Part shown: piece after piece, positions 55,275-64,000 of the stretch
Layout: every line of letters starts with the position of its first letter
Position numbering within the stretch: position 1 is the first letter of the stretch
Source: Bacillus sp. 03113
Lineage (GTDB): Bacteria > Bacillota > Bacilli > Bacillales > Cytobacillaceae
Reading direction: 5' to 3'
Length of the DNA: 64,000 bases
Assembly: GCF_006546985.1 (NCBI RefSeq)
Contig: NZ_VATK01000012.1
Location: 1-64,000 of the forward strand
The notes under the pieces: model-generated
What the model saw: the letters and a program-made list of their open reading frames with translations, nothing else
Told to the model about the DNA's origin: nothing
Databases searched by the model: none
Translations under genes and position numbers: made by a program

Positions 55275-55705
55275 AGGTATAATTTCTCCTTTGATTTCTT
55301 CAATATAATAACACTACAAATAAAGATAATGACAAATCCATTTAAAGCTAAAAACGGAATCGTGATGAACCCAAACCAATTTATGTATTGACCTGTACAA
55401 GGAATTCTTCCGCACACAGGTGCATGCTCGGAAAGAAAGCTAAATTTTTGAAGCGAGTAATGGTATAAAGAAATACACCCTCCGATAAAAGAAAGGATCA
55501 TCGAATATAAGGCTATTTTGTAATCCTTTTTGATTACTGCTATCCCTAATATTAGAACAAAAGGATACATAAGAATTCGTTGGTACCAACATAGCTCACA
55601 AGGTTCAAAATGACGTATTTCTGAAAAATAAAGGCTTCCAAACATGGCTATTACCGAAGCTGCCCAAGCCGTAAATAAAAAATGCTCTCTATTGTCTTTT
55701 CTCAT
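55271..55705 (-). CDS. bdbC: DsbB/BdbC-like disulfide oxidoreductase
   Basis: A 144-residue membrane protein with four predicted helices. CELCWYQR (about residues 36-43) and CGRIPC (about 97-102) are the two Cys pairs of DsbB-family quinone-linked thiol oxidases. It reoxidises an extracytoplasmic thioredoxin-like partner, likely the protein encoded just downstream. No BdbD gene is adjacent. Confidence 0.9.
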   Translation of the reverse strand: MRKDNREHFLFTAWAASVIAMFGSLYFSEIRHFEPCELCWYQRILMYPFVLILGIAVIKKDYKIALYSMILSFIGGCISLYHYSLQKFSFLSEHAPVCGRIPCTGQYINWFGFITIPFLALNGFVIIFICSVIILKKSKEKLYL

Positions 55706-55968
55706 GATTTAACTCCCGTAGTTTGATATTAGTACAAAACATTATTCTTTTATTATTAATCTTAAGGAAAAAATAAAAATTGTTCAATTTTCTTTACTTA
55801 ATATTGAAGAAAAATTAATAAAACTGTGTTTTATTTAACATAGAAAGGGAAAGTAGTAACAATTGAACTCTTTATTCATCGATGACTAAAAACGAAGCAT
55901 CGTGAAAAAATAAAGCTAATTCCTTTTACAATTCGTTCAATGAAACAGAGAAAATAGGAGCTGACAAA

Positions 55969-57510
55969 ATGACCAAGCTAGATTTATCGAAATTTGAGAA
56001 GAGAATGATCATCCGCAATACGAAGAAGGAGGATATTGAAAAAATCATTCAACTTCAAGAATTATGCTTTCCTGGCATGGACCCATGGAAAAAGGCACAG
56101 CTTGAAAGTCATCTTGATATCTTTAATGAAGGACAATTCGTTGCAGAGTATAAAGGTGAAATTATTGCTTCTTGTTCAAGCTTAATTTTGAATTTCGATG
56201 AGTATGATGATCGTCATTCATGGGTTGATATAAGTGATAATGGTTATATTAAAAACCATAATCCAGAAGGATATAATTTATATGGGATTGAAGTGATGGT
56301 ACATCCTGATTATAGAAGAATGAAAATTGGCCATCGATTATATGAGGCAAGAAAAGAACTTGTAAGACAGTTGAATTTGAAAAGTATTATTATTGGGGGC
56401 AGAATCCCAAATTATCATAAGTATGCAGAGAAAATGACACCTAGAGAATATGTAAATGAAGTTTCCTTACATAAAATATACGATCCAGTTCTTTCCTTCC
56501 AGTTGTTAAACGGCTTTACATTAATGAGGATCAACCCAAATTACTTGCTTGATGATGTTCAATCGGATAAATATGCAACATTGATGGAATGGAATAATGT
56601 TGATTACCATCCAACGACTAAACGATTTTACCAAACAAGTAATCCTGTTCGCATTTGCGTTGTACAATATATGATGAGACAAATCGAATCTTTTGAGGAT
56701 TTCAGCAATCAAGTTGAATACTTTACTGATGTAGCTTCTGATGCTGAAGCAGATTTTGCGGTATTTCCGGAAATTTTTACGACACAGCTAATGTCATTTA
56801 TCGATGAAAAATCACCAAGCTTGGCTATCAGAAAAGTAACAGAATATACCGAGCAATATATTGAATTGTTTACAAATCTTGCGATAAGGTACAATATCAA
56901 TATCATTGGCGGATCACATTTAGTAAAAGAAGATGATGATGAAATCTATAACATTGCGTATCTTTTTCGACGAGACGGAACGATTGAAAAGCAATATAAG
57001 CTGCATATTACACCAAATGAACGTAAATGGTGGGGGATCAGTCGAGGCAATGAGTTGAAGGTTTTTGATACCGATTGTGGAAAAATTGCTATACAAATTT
57101 GCTATGACATTGAGTTCCCAGAGCTAGCTCGAATTGCAACGGATAAAGGGGCAAGAATTATTTTTACCCCTTTTTGTACGGAGGATCGACAAGGGTATTT
57201 ACGTGTCCGATATTGTGCTCAAGCAAGAGCAGTAGAGAATCAAATTTATACGGTTATCTCAGGAACTGTAGGGAATCTTCCACAAACGGAAAATATGGAC
57301 ATTCAGTATGCACAGTCTGCGATTTTTTCTCCTTCTGATTTTGAATTTGCACGCGATGGGATTGTTGGTGAAACGAATCCAAATATAGAAATGGTCCTTA
57401 TTGGAGATGTAGATTTAGAAACATTGAGACGGCAGCGACAAGATGGCACCGTTCGCCAGCTGAAAGATCGCCGTCATGATCTTTATAGAATTAACTATCG
57501 AGGGTATTAA
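55969..57510 (+). CDS. yhcX: YhcX, GNAT acetyltransferase fused to nitrilase-type amidohydrolase
   Basis: A 513-residue two-domain protein. Residues 1-210 form a GNAT acetyltransferase (IEVMVHPDYRRMKIGHRLYE). Residues 220-505 form a carbon-nitrogen hydrolase with the triad Glu in FAVFPEIFT, Lys in YKLHITPNE and Cys in IQICYDIEFP. Same length and architecture as B. subtilis YhcX. The substrate is uncertain. AGGAG lies before ATG 55969. Confidence 0.94.
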   Translation: MTKLDLSKFEKRMIIRNTKKEDIEKIIQLQELCFPGMDPWKKAQLESHLDIFNEGQFVAEYKGEIIASCSSLILNFDEYDDRHSWVDISDNGYIKNHNPEGYNLYGIEVMVHPDYRRMKIGHRLYEARKELVRQLNLKSIIIGGRIPNYHKYAEKMTPREYVNEVSLHKIYDPVLSFQLLNGFTLMRINPNYLLDDVQSDKYATLMEWNNVDYHPTTKRFYQTSNPVRICVVQYMMRQIESFEDFSNQVEYFTDVASDAEADFAVFPEIFTTQLMSFIDEKSPSLAIRKVTEYTEQYIELFTNLAIRYNINIIGGSHLVKEDDDEIYNIAYLFRRDGTIEKQYKLHITPNERKWWGISRGNELKVFDTDCGKIAIQICYDIEFPELARIATDKGARIIFTPFCTEDRQGYLRVRYCAQARAVENQIYTVISGTVGNLPQTENMDIQYAQSAIFSPSDFEFARDGIVGETNPNIEMVLIGDVDLETLRRQRQDGTVRQLKDRRHDLYRINYRGY

Positions 57511-57532
57511 AAGTTGGGAAAAAGATCTTTTT

Positions 57533-57563
57533 GAGGATGCTGGTGAATGGGCATCCTCTTTTT
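57533..57563 (+). terminator. Intrinsic terminator of yhcX
   Basis: GAGGATGC and GCATCCTC pair, followed by a T-run. Confidence 0.85.
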
Positions 57564-57673
57564 ATGTTTTCTTATCTACTCCTTTAGTCGTAGAAAATAT
57601 TCATTCTTATTGCTATCGAAGGATGTTTATTAAGCGTTATAATAAATAAGAAGATTAACTAGGGGGAAGTAGA

Positions 57674-58798
57674 TTGGAAGAAGAGAAAAAGCTGGAAAAA
57701 AATCTTATCCTAAAAGAGATTGCTGAATTGTTGAATGAAGGGATAGAGATTAATCATGTTCTTTCAGAGGTATTGAATAAATTGCTCCATCTTACTGGTT
57801 TAAATATCGGCTGGATCTATTTAATCAATGAAGATGGAAGCTATGTATTAGCGGCTCATAAATCTCTTCCGCCAGCTCTTTCTTATCATCAGCTAGCACC
57901 TATGTGTGATGGTCAATGCTGGTGCTTGAATCGTTATAATGATGGAAGACTTGATAAAGCGACGAATATTATTGAATGCAAACGGATAGAAGATGCATTA
58001 AAAGAGAGAAGAGAAGATACAAATGGTTTGACGCATCATGCTACTGTACCTCTGCGTGCAGGGAAAGAGAAATTCGGATTATTAAATATAGGCTCTCCTC
58101 AAAAAACACATTTTCAAGATAAGGAGCTTGCTTTGCTAGAGGCGATTGCATTTCAGGTTGGAACAGCCATAAAGCGGATGACTTTAACGCAAAAAGAGCA
58201 AGAGCTAGTATTAACTGCAGAAAGGAATAGGCTTGCAAGAGATCTGCATGATTCTGTTAATCAACTATTATTTTCCTTAAGCTTAACGGCACGAGGCGGA
58301 AAGGAAATGACGAAAGATGAAAATATAAGAGAAACCTTCTCATGTATACAAGATATTGCTCAAGAAGCTTTATCCGAAATGCGATCACTCATTTGGCAGC
58401 TACGGCCGAGAGGTTTAGAAAATGGTTTAGTTAGTGCTTTCCAACAATATGCGAGCCTGCTTGGATTAACCATTCACACAACGGTAAAAGGAGTAGTCTG
58501 TTTGCCAAATAGTATTGAAGAAGCACTTTGGAGGATTGGGCAGGAGGCTCTAAGCAACTGTAAAAAACATTCTGGCAAGAATGAAGCATGGCTTGAAATC
58601 ATCGTGAAAGAAGCAAATATTTCAATCATCTTTACAGATCATGGACATGGATTCCATTATGATAAAGAAAAAGAAATCCCTTCACTTGGACTTAAAAGCA
58701 TGAAGGGGAGAACGGAATCATTAAATGGAGAATTTACTGTTAGAAGTGTTCCAAAAAAAGGAACGACAATAAAAATTATGATTCCTATAAAGGAGTGA
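57674..58798 (+). CDS. yhcY: GAF-domain sensor histidine kinase, NarL group (YhcY)
   Basis: A 374-residue soluble kinase. A GAF domain covers about 15-165 and contains CDGQCWC and ECKRIED with several Cys that could bind a metal or heme. HisKA_3 follows with phospho-acceptor His in RLARDLHDSVNQLL (about 193), then HATPase (DHGHGFHYD). TTG start behind AGGGGG. Its partner response regulator overlaps or abuts it. The signal is unknown. Confidence 0.92.
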   Translation: MEEEKKLEKNLILKEIAELLNEGIEINHVLSEVLNKLLHLTGLNIGWIYLINEDGSYVLAAHKSLPPALSYHQLAPMCDGQCWCLNRYNDGRLDKATNIIECKRIEDALKERREDTNGLTHHATVPLRAGKEKFGLLNIGSPQKTHFQDKELALLEAIAFQVGTAIKRMTLTQKEQELVLTAERNRLARDLHDSVNQLLFSLSLTARGGKEMTKDENIRETFSCIQDIAQEALSEMRSLIWQLRPRGLENGLVSAFQQYASLLGLTIHTTVKGVVCLPNSIEEALWRIGQEALSNCKKHSGKNEAWLEIIVKEANISIIFTDHGHGFHYDKEKEIPSLGLKSMKGRTESLNGEFTVRSVPKKGTTIKIMIPIKE

Positions 58799-58803
58799 AA
58801 AGG

Positions 58804-59442
58804 TTGGCTATTCGTATTTTAATTGCGGATGATCATCATGTGGTGAGAAGAGGTTTAGCTTTTTTTTTGAAAACACAACCAAATATAGATGTAATTGGGG
58901 AAGCTAAAAACGGACAAGAGGCTGTTTCTTTAATAGAATCGATCAAACCGGATATCATCCTAATGGATTTAATGATGCCTGTCATGAATGGCATTGAGGC
59001 AACCAGAGTAATAAAGGGAAAATATCCTAATATCAAAATCATGATGCTTACGAGTTTTTCTGATCAAGAGCATGTAATTCCTGCTCTTGAAGCAGGAGCT
59101 TCTGGGTATCAACTAAAGGATATAGAACCTGATGAATTAGTGGAATCGATCTTTCAATTAATGAATGGTGAAAATCAGCTTCATCCAATTGCTACCTCTC
59201 ACCTCCTTTCTCATTTAACAAATCAAACAAAAGAGCATGATCCTGTAAAAGAATTAACAAAGCGTGAACTAGAGGTATTAAAGGAAATTGCTAAAGGAAA
59301 AAGCAATAAAGAAATTGCCGCGGATCTTTTTATAACAGAAAAAACAGTTAAAACACATGTGTCCAATCTTTTATCTAAACTAGAGGTAGCTGATCGTACA
59401 CAAGCGGCTTTATTTGCGGTGAAAAAGGGGATTGTGGATTAA
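58804..59442 (+). CDS. yhcZ: NarL/FixJ response regulator (YhcZ)
   Basis: About 212 residues: receiver (ILIADDHHVVRRG, acceptor Asp in IILMDLMMPVMNG, Lys in YQLKDIE) and C-terminal LuxR-type helix-turn-helix (LTKRELEVLKEIAKGKSNKEIA). TTG 58804 is placed by AAAGGAG at 58789-58795. A GTG at 58795 overlaps the kinase stop and that RBS. Paired with the upstream kinase as in B. subtilis. Confidence 0.93.
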   Translation: MAIRILIADDHHVVRRGLAFFLKTQPNIDVIGEAKNGQEAVSLIESIKPDIILMDLMMPVMNGIEATRVIKGKYPNIKIMMLTSFSDQEHVIPALEAGASGYQLKDIEPDELVESIFQLMNGENQLHPIATSHLLSHLTNQTKEHDPVKELTKRELEVLKEIAKGKSNKEIAADLFITEKTVKTHVSNLLSKLEVADRTQAALFAVKKGIVD

Positions 59443-59615
59443 TGACAGTCTCAAAGGAGAGCAAAAAAATGTTATCTTTTAAAAACTAAATGTATAATAA
59501 TACGAGCTACAATTCATCCAAAAGATGTAGAAAATATTCAGAAGAAAGCATGATGGATGAAATTAGTGCTTTTCCTATAATGAAATTAGGAAATAAACTT
59601 GAGGAGTGAAAATAG

Positions 59616-60161
<546 letters not shown>

Positions 60162-60167
60162 AGGGAA

Positions 60168-60199
60168 ACACACGATTATAAAAAATCGTGTGTTTTTTT
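60168..60199 (+). terminator. Intrinsic terminator of azr
   Basis: ACACACGATT pairs with AATCGTGTGT and a T-run follows. Confidence 0.88.
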
Positions 60200-60253
60200 A
60201 ATAGGGTTTGTTATCCATTTGATAGCTGATCGTTCGTTTATACGAGTTCCAAT

Positions 60254-60499
60254 TTAAGTGAATTGATAAAAATTTACGTCATTATCAGAAATTTCATTTG
60301 CATGGTCAATGTATCTTAGTAAAGAATACAAATGCTTTTCAATGACAGTATAATCTTTTTCAAAATTATAAGCATGGAGGAAATGCTCAATTTTTTTGGA
60401 TAACAGATGGTCCTTTGTTCTTACCATTAATATTAATAAATTATCCCACTCTGATTGGTGTGTATAGTACAGAGCACGATCATAATCTGCTTTTTGCAT
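60254..60499 (-). CDS. yhdB: YhdB family protein
   Basis: An 81-residue helical protein of unknown function (KADYDRALYYTHQSEWDNLL, HLLSKKIEHFLHAYNF). Its size and place beside azr match B. subtilis YhdB. AAGGAGG precedes the ATG. It has no membrane segment. Confidence 0.72.
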   Translation of the reverse strand: MQKADYDRALYYTHQSEWDNLLILMVRTKDHLLSKKIEHFLHAYNFEKDYTVIEKHLYSLLRYIDHANEISDNDVNFYQFT

Positions 60500-60745
60500 T
60501 TTTTTTTCCTCCTTATAAGGAGTTAGTTCTATTTTATGACGAATATAAAAAAACGTTCACGCTAAATGTTGGACATGCTGATTCAGAGCCTTTTTCATTA
60601 TTTACCTGAATAATTATCATGATGAAAATTGAAAAATATAGGTAAATCAATATTTTGTACAAGCAAGTTCTCCTTGATAGGAATTCATTTTTTTTATTTC
60701 TCTTACATACATTGTCTATAAGAGTAAATAAGAGGGGGAGAACTG

Positions 60746-62158
60746 ATGAGAGAAGAGGAGAAAAAGGAGCTTAATCATGCAATTCAAGAAATCACTGAAA
60801 TTGCTTCTGGCTTTGGTTTAGATTTTTATCCAATGCGTTATGAAATTTGCCCAGCTGATATAATCTATACTTTTGGCGCATACGGAATGCCCACACGTTT
60901 TTCACATTGGAGCTTTGGCAAACAGTTCAATAAAATGAAGCTGCATTATGATTTAGGGCTTTCTAAAATTTATGAGCTTGTAATCAATTCAAATCCTTGC
61001 TATGCTTTCTTGCTTGATTCTAATTCACTCATCCAAAATAAACTGATCGTTGCTCACGTACTAGCACATTGCGATTTTTTTAAAAATAATGTTCGCTTTC
61101 AAAATACAAAAAGAGAAATGGTTGAAAGTATGGCTGCTACAGCTGAACGGATTCGGCAATATGAAATAGTACATGGTAAACATGAAGTAGAAACGTTCCT
61201 TGACGCTGTCTTAGCTATTGAAGAACATATTGATCCTTCATTGATGAGGCCGAAGCTTGCTTGGAACCTAACGGATGTTGAGTATGAGGACGACCCAGTG
61301 TCAGCTTCACCATATGATGATTTGTGGAATCTGGATGACCGGAATAAGCCGAAACCGGAGAGAAAAAGAAAGCCTAAAAAAATTCCTCCACAGCCGGAAA
61401 AGGACTTACTTTTATTTATTGAAAGCTACAGTCGCGAATTAGCAGATTGGCAGAGGGATATTTTAACCATGATGCGTGAAGAAATGCTTTATTTTTGGCC
61501 GCAGCTAGAAACGAAAATAATGAATGAAGGCTGGGCATCTTACTGGCATCAGCGCATTCTAAGAGAAATGGATTTAACAAGCTCTGAGGCATTAGAATTT
61601 GCGAAGCTTAATGCAGGGGTTGTACAGCCGTCTCGAACGGGGATTAATCCTTATTATTTGGGTTTGAAAATATTTGAGGATATTGAAGAACGCTACAATG
61701 ATCCAACCGACGAAATGAAGCGTAGAGGAGTAAAGCATGGTTCAGGTAGAGAAAAGATGTTTGAGGTTCGTGAAATTGAATCAGATATTTCCTTCATGAG
61801 AAATTATTTAACAAAAGAGCTGATTATGAGAGAGGATATGTATTTGTTCCAAAAGCAGGGGAAGGACTATAAAATTGTTGATAAATCTTGGGTAAAAGTA
61901 CGCGATCAATTAGTCAATATGAGAGTCAACGGAGGGTTCCCATATATTACCGTGAATGATGGAGATTATATGAAAAATGGAGAAATTTACTTAAAGCATT
62001 GGTATGAAGGGATTGAGCTTGATATAAAGTATTTAGAAAAAGTGCTTCCATATGTTCACCAGCTTTGGGGAAGAGGTGTTCATTTAGAGACAGTAGTGGA
62101 GGATAAAAGAATTCTATTTACGCATGATGGGAAAAATCTTCATAGAAAGTATTTATAG
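60746..62158 (+). CDS. spoVR: SpoVR family stage V sporulation protein
   Basis: A 470-residue protein of the SpoVR/YcgB family needed for spore cortex formation in B. subtilis, whose biochemical function is unresolved. Signature regions are [55 protein letters not shown] and LNPYYLG-like [25 protein letters not shown] precedes the ATG. PrkA and YhbH, its partners in gammaproteobacterial operons, are also in this window. Confidence 0.95.
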   Translation: MREEEKKELNHAIQEITEIASGFGLDFYPMRYEICPADIIYTFGAYGMPTRFSHWSFGKQFNKMKLHYDLGLSKIYELVINSNPCYAFLLDSNSLIQNKLIVAHVLAHCDFFKNNVRFQNTKREMVESMAATAERIRQYEIVHGKHEVETFLDAVLAIEEHIDPSLMRPKLAWNLTDVEYEDDPVSASPYDDLWNLDDRNKPKPERKRKPKKIPPQPEKDLLLFIESYSRELADWQRDILTMMREEMLYFWPQLETKIMNEGWASYWHQRILREMDLTSSEALEFAKLNAGVVQPSRTGINPYYLGLKIFEDIEERYNDPTDEMKRRGVKHGSGREKMFEVREIESDISFMRNYLTKELIMREDMYLFQKQGKDYKIVDKSWVKVRDQLVNMRVNGGFPYITVNDGDYMKNGEIYLKHWYEGIELDIKYLEKVLPYVHQLWGRGVHLETVVEDKRILFTHDGKNLHRKYL

Positions 62159-62169
62159 AGATTACAGTA

Positions 62170-62206
62170 AAAAGGAGCGTGCATTAAAATTGCTCGCTCC
62201 TTTTTA
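62170..62206 (+). terminator. Intrinsic terminator of spoVR
   Basis: AAAAGGAGCG pairs with CGCTCCTTTT and a T-run follows. Confidence 0.85.
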
Positions 62207-62228
62207 CCTATTTCATATCGCCAACATG

Positions 62229-62567
62229 CAGGTGCCTTCCGACGTACAGGACGTGGCGTCTTTAATCGGCCGCATTTCTAGTTGTCCAGCTCCAGCGCCT
62301 ATCGCCTATCAAACTTCAGGCCTTCTCCCTACGATAAGTCAACATCGATTCGCTATCGCTTATCGTGTATCCTTTATCACGTTTTAACGGGCAGTAAGAT
62401 ATAACCTGAAAAAATGTACTACAGTGGATAAAAAACTGCCCATAAAAACCTGATCGGCTCAGGCTAACCATCAGGGAAAAAACACCCTGATGGAAGGTTC
62501 GCCTTATCTCAGTCGAAGTCCCTCCAGTTTGTACGTCGATGAACAAGGCGCCTCCGCATTTCTAATG
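62229..62567 (+). repeat. Dispersed modular repeat, locus H, split by an insertion
   Basis: A short GACGTACAGGACGTGGCG module is followed by CCAGCTCCAGCGCCTATCGCC with the CTACGATAAGTCAACATCG arm as in locus D. The copy is interrupted at 62378-62507 and then continues CTCAGTCGAAGTCCCTCC to GGCGCCTCCGCATTTCTAAT. The last bases hold the stop codon (CTA, i.e. TAG) of the convergent YitT gene. Confidence 0.85.
62378..62507. mobile_element. 130-bp insertion with two hairpins, IS200/IS605-derivative-like
   Basis: Comparison with locus D shows 130 extra bases after TCCTTTAT. The insert has GGGCAG/CTGCCC (62389-62394 with 62436-62441) and a perfect CCATCAGGG/CCCTGATGG hairpin (62468-62476 with 62485-62493), encodes nothing, and TTAT stands at both edges. 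Subterminal hairpins and insertion next to a short T-rich target fit palindrome-associated elements mobilised by IS200/IS605 transposases. Confidence 0.5.
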
Positions 62568-63470
62568 AATGCTCATTTTTTTGAATCTTCCTCCGCGAAC
62601 TTCTGATATGTTAGCTACAGCTAAAAAGGCTGAACCGTCTAATTCTTCAACAATGGATTTTAATTTTGCTTCCTCAAGGCGCGTAATGACACAGAATATA
62701 ACTTTTTTATCATCCCCTGTATACGCTCCCTCTCCTTTTAAATAGGTTACACCTCTCCCAAGCCTTGCAAGTATTGCATCTCCGATGATTTCATGCTTTT
62801 CGCTAATAATCCATGCAGACTTTGACTCATTAAGGCCAGTTATAACAATGTCAATCGTCTTATAGGCAATAAAATAAGCCATTAGAGAATACATCGCACG
62901 GTCAAAACCAAATACAAAACCTGCCGTTCCGAAAATAAAAATATTAAAAAACATGATGATTTCTCCAACCGAGAAAGGCATTCTTTTGTTAAGAAGAATA
63001 GACATGATTTCTGTTCCATCTAATGATCCACCATAACGAATGACAATCCCAACACCTACTCCAAGAGTGATCCCTCCAAAAACTGTAGCTAAAAGCAGAT
63101 CATCTGTTATGACAGGAACATTATGTAAAAGGGAAGTAGTAACAGATAAAACAGTAATTCCTAATAGAGTAGATAGCGCAAACGTTTTTCCAATTTGTTT
63201 ATAGCCGATATAAAGGAATGGAATGTTTAATAAGAAGATAAAAATACCAAGACTCATGCCAGTTAAATGGGAAAGAATAATGGAAATTCCAACGATCCCT
63301 CCATCTAATACTTTGTTAGGAACAAGAAATTCTTCAAGCCCAACGCCCATTAAAATAGAGCCAAGAATAATGAATAAAACTTGTTTAATAAGCTTTGCCG
63401 CCGTTATTCTCCTATGCTTTTGCTGTTGTTGCTGTGCTGTTAATATCATTTCTTTTGGAACTTGATTCAT
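62562..63470 (-). CDS. YitT family membrane protein with DUF2179 domain
   Basis: A 302-residue protein: a Gln-rich N-terminus, five or six helices with VPNKVLDGGIVGISIILSHL and GVGVGIVIRYGGSLDGTEIM, and a C-terminal soluble DUF2179 domain (KVIFCVITRLEEAKLKSIVEE). Function unknown, possibly transport or sensing. It is the full-length paralogue of the short form at 46858. ATGGAGGAAA precedes the start. Its stop codon lies in repeat locus H. Confidence 0.9.
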   Translation of the reverse strand: MNQVPKEMILTAQQQQQKHRRITAAKLIKQVLFIILGSILMGVGLEEFLVPNKVLDGGIVGISIILSHLTGMSLGIFIFLLNIPFLYIGYKQIGKTFALSTLLGITVLSVTTSLLHNVPVITDDLLLATVFGGITLGVGVGIVIRYGGSLDGTEIMSILLNKRMPFSVGEIIMFFNIFIFGTAGFVFGFDRAMYSLMAYFIAYKTIDIVITGLNESKSAWIISEKHEIIGDAILARLGRGVTYLKGEGAYTGDDKKVIFCVITRLEEAKLKSIVEELDGSAFLAVANISEVRGGRFKKMSIH

Positions 63471-63734
63471 TCATTTTCCTCCATAGTTAAAATAATAATA
63501 TATGATTCTTAAACGGATGGATAGTTACCTGCTAATAAAGGTTTAGGAGAGAGAAGAGGTAAGAGATGTTAAGATCATGTGAATAATTTAATTTTACCAT
63601 AATGCATGAATATATACTGAAATAGTGCTTACAAACTTTATATAGAAATCAATATGAAAAGAATTAATGATATATTTGATAAAAAAAAATATTCCCCACG
63701 GATTTAATGGGGAATATTTATTTTATCTTTTTAT
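63471..63734. other. Intergenic region upstream of YitT
   Basis: AT-rich, no gene. A stem AATATTCCCCA/TGGGGAATATT lies at about 63689-63718 with TTATTTTAT after it, a possible terminator in the plus direction with no visible gene before it. Confidence 0.4.
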
Positions 63735-64000
63735 AGCACCTTCGACGTACAGGACGTACTAGTGCCGGTGAAGACATAAGGCCGTGGCGTTCTTAATCGG
63801 CCGCTTTTCCTATTGTCTAGCTCCAGCGCCTAGCCCTTGTGAAAAATAACCTTTTGCCTCTAAAAGTAAAGAACACTTTTTGAGTCAAATGAACATTTTT
63901 CTTCAGGGCTGTTCAAGGCGCCTCCGACGTACAGGACGTACTAGTGCCGATGTTGCCACAGGATGTGGCGCCTTTAATCGGCCGCTTTTGTTATTGTCTA
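63735..64000 (+). repeat. Dispersed modular repeat, locus I, running off the window
   Basis: Modules in series: GACGTACAGGACGTACTAG to ATCGGCC (63750-63802), then GTCTAGCTCCAGCGCC with a third inner arm type (GAAAAATAACCTTTTGCC, AGAACACTTTTTGAGTC) closing at GTTCAAGGCGCC, then another GACGTACAGG module ending near 63986. The last bases (TTGTCTA) begin a further GTCTAG module. Confidence 0.85.

Noticed and set aside
62124-62387. Plus-strand 87-codon frame after spoVR
   Set aside because: It starts inside spoVR and runs through its terminator and repeat locus H.

Overview
The window is AT-rich DNA from an endospore-forming member of the Bacillaceae (Bacillus sensu lato). This rests on PrkA, YhbH, SpoVR and a CotF-type coat protein, on strong GGAGG-type ribosome binding sites with many TTG/GTG starts, on U-rich intrinsic terminators, and on gene order like the B. 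subtilis yhb, yhc and yhd regions (queG-yhbB-trmL, prkA-yhbH, yhcX, yhcY-yhcZ-azr-yhdB, spoVR). The species cannot be fixed from the sequence alone. No rRNA, CRISPR array, prophage or complete insertion sequence was seen.

Layout. 1-2.4 kb: the 3' part of an IscB-like RNA-guided nuclease gene cut by the window edge, a tiny membrane protein and a frameshifted DUF6241 gene. 2.8-10 kb: a Crp/Fnr regulator, a nucleoside hydrolase and a CUT1 ABC importer (binding protein broken by an in-frame TAG, two permeases, MsmX-type ATPase), then an arginine-deiminase-fold enzyme. 10.3-20.1 kb: a VOC protein, a palindromic repeat element, a YdjM-like membrane protein, and an alpha-glucoside locus (GH13 glucosidase behind a MalR-like operator, a second CUT1 importer lacking its own ATPase, and a YesM/YesN-type two-component pair). 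20.2-25 kb: a cold shock gene, a candidate small RNA and the ssuBACD sulfonate sulfur locus with a frameshifted ssuA. 25.3-29 kb: an NCS1 nucleobase permease and a SulP permease with an ArsR-type regulator. 29.3-30 kb: two copies of tRNA-Gly(UCC), each with its own promoter and terminator. 30-38.8 kb: a B3/4-domain protein, queG, yhbB, trmL, a nitroreductase, prkA and yhbH. 38.8-53 kb: HD-GYP protein, coat protein, 3-methyladenine glycosylase, a REC-GGDEF-REC gene broken by TAA, an RND pump, YitT protein, RocB-type peptidase, Pit plus DUF47 partner, aldo-keto reductase and a WrbA-type quinone reductase. 53-63.5 kb: RluA-type synthase, YhcU, a thioredoxin/BdbC pair, yhcX, yhcYZ, azr, yhdB, spoVR and a second YitT protein.

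How parts work together. Carbohydrate or nucleoside uptake (two CUT1 systems perhaps sharing one ATPase) feeds intracellular hydrolases. The ssu locus imports and desulfonates alkanesulfonates. PrkA, YhbH and SpoVR are partners in many bacteria. Four genes carry single-site disruptions (a TAG, a TAA and two one-base frameshifts), which points to recent inactivation or to sequence errors.

The most unusual non-coding content is a modular palindromic repeat family present at nine loci. It has a fixed outer frame and several different inner arms. One end (TTTCTTAT-like) always faces the neighbouring gene, supplying or touching a stop codon in three cases and lying just before an RBS or promoter in the others. 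One copy is split by a 130-bp insertion with two hairpins resembling IS200/IS605-derived elements.
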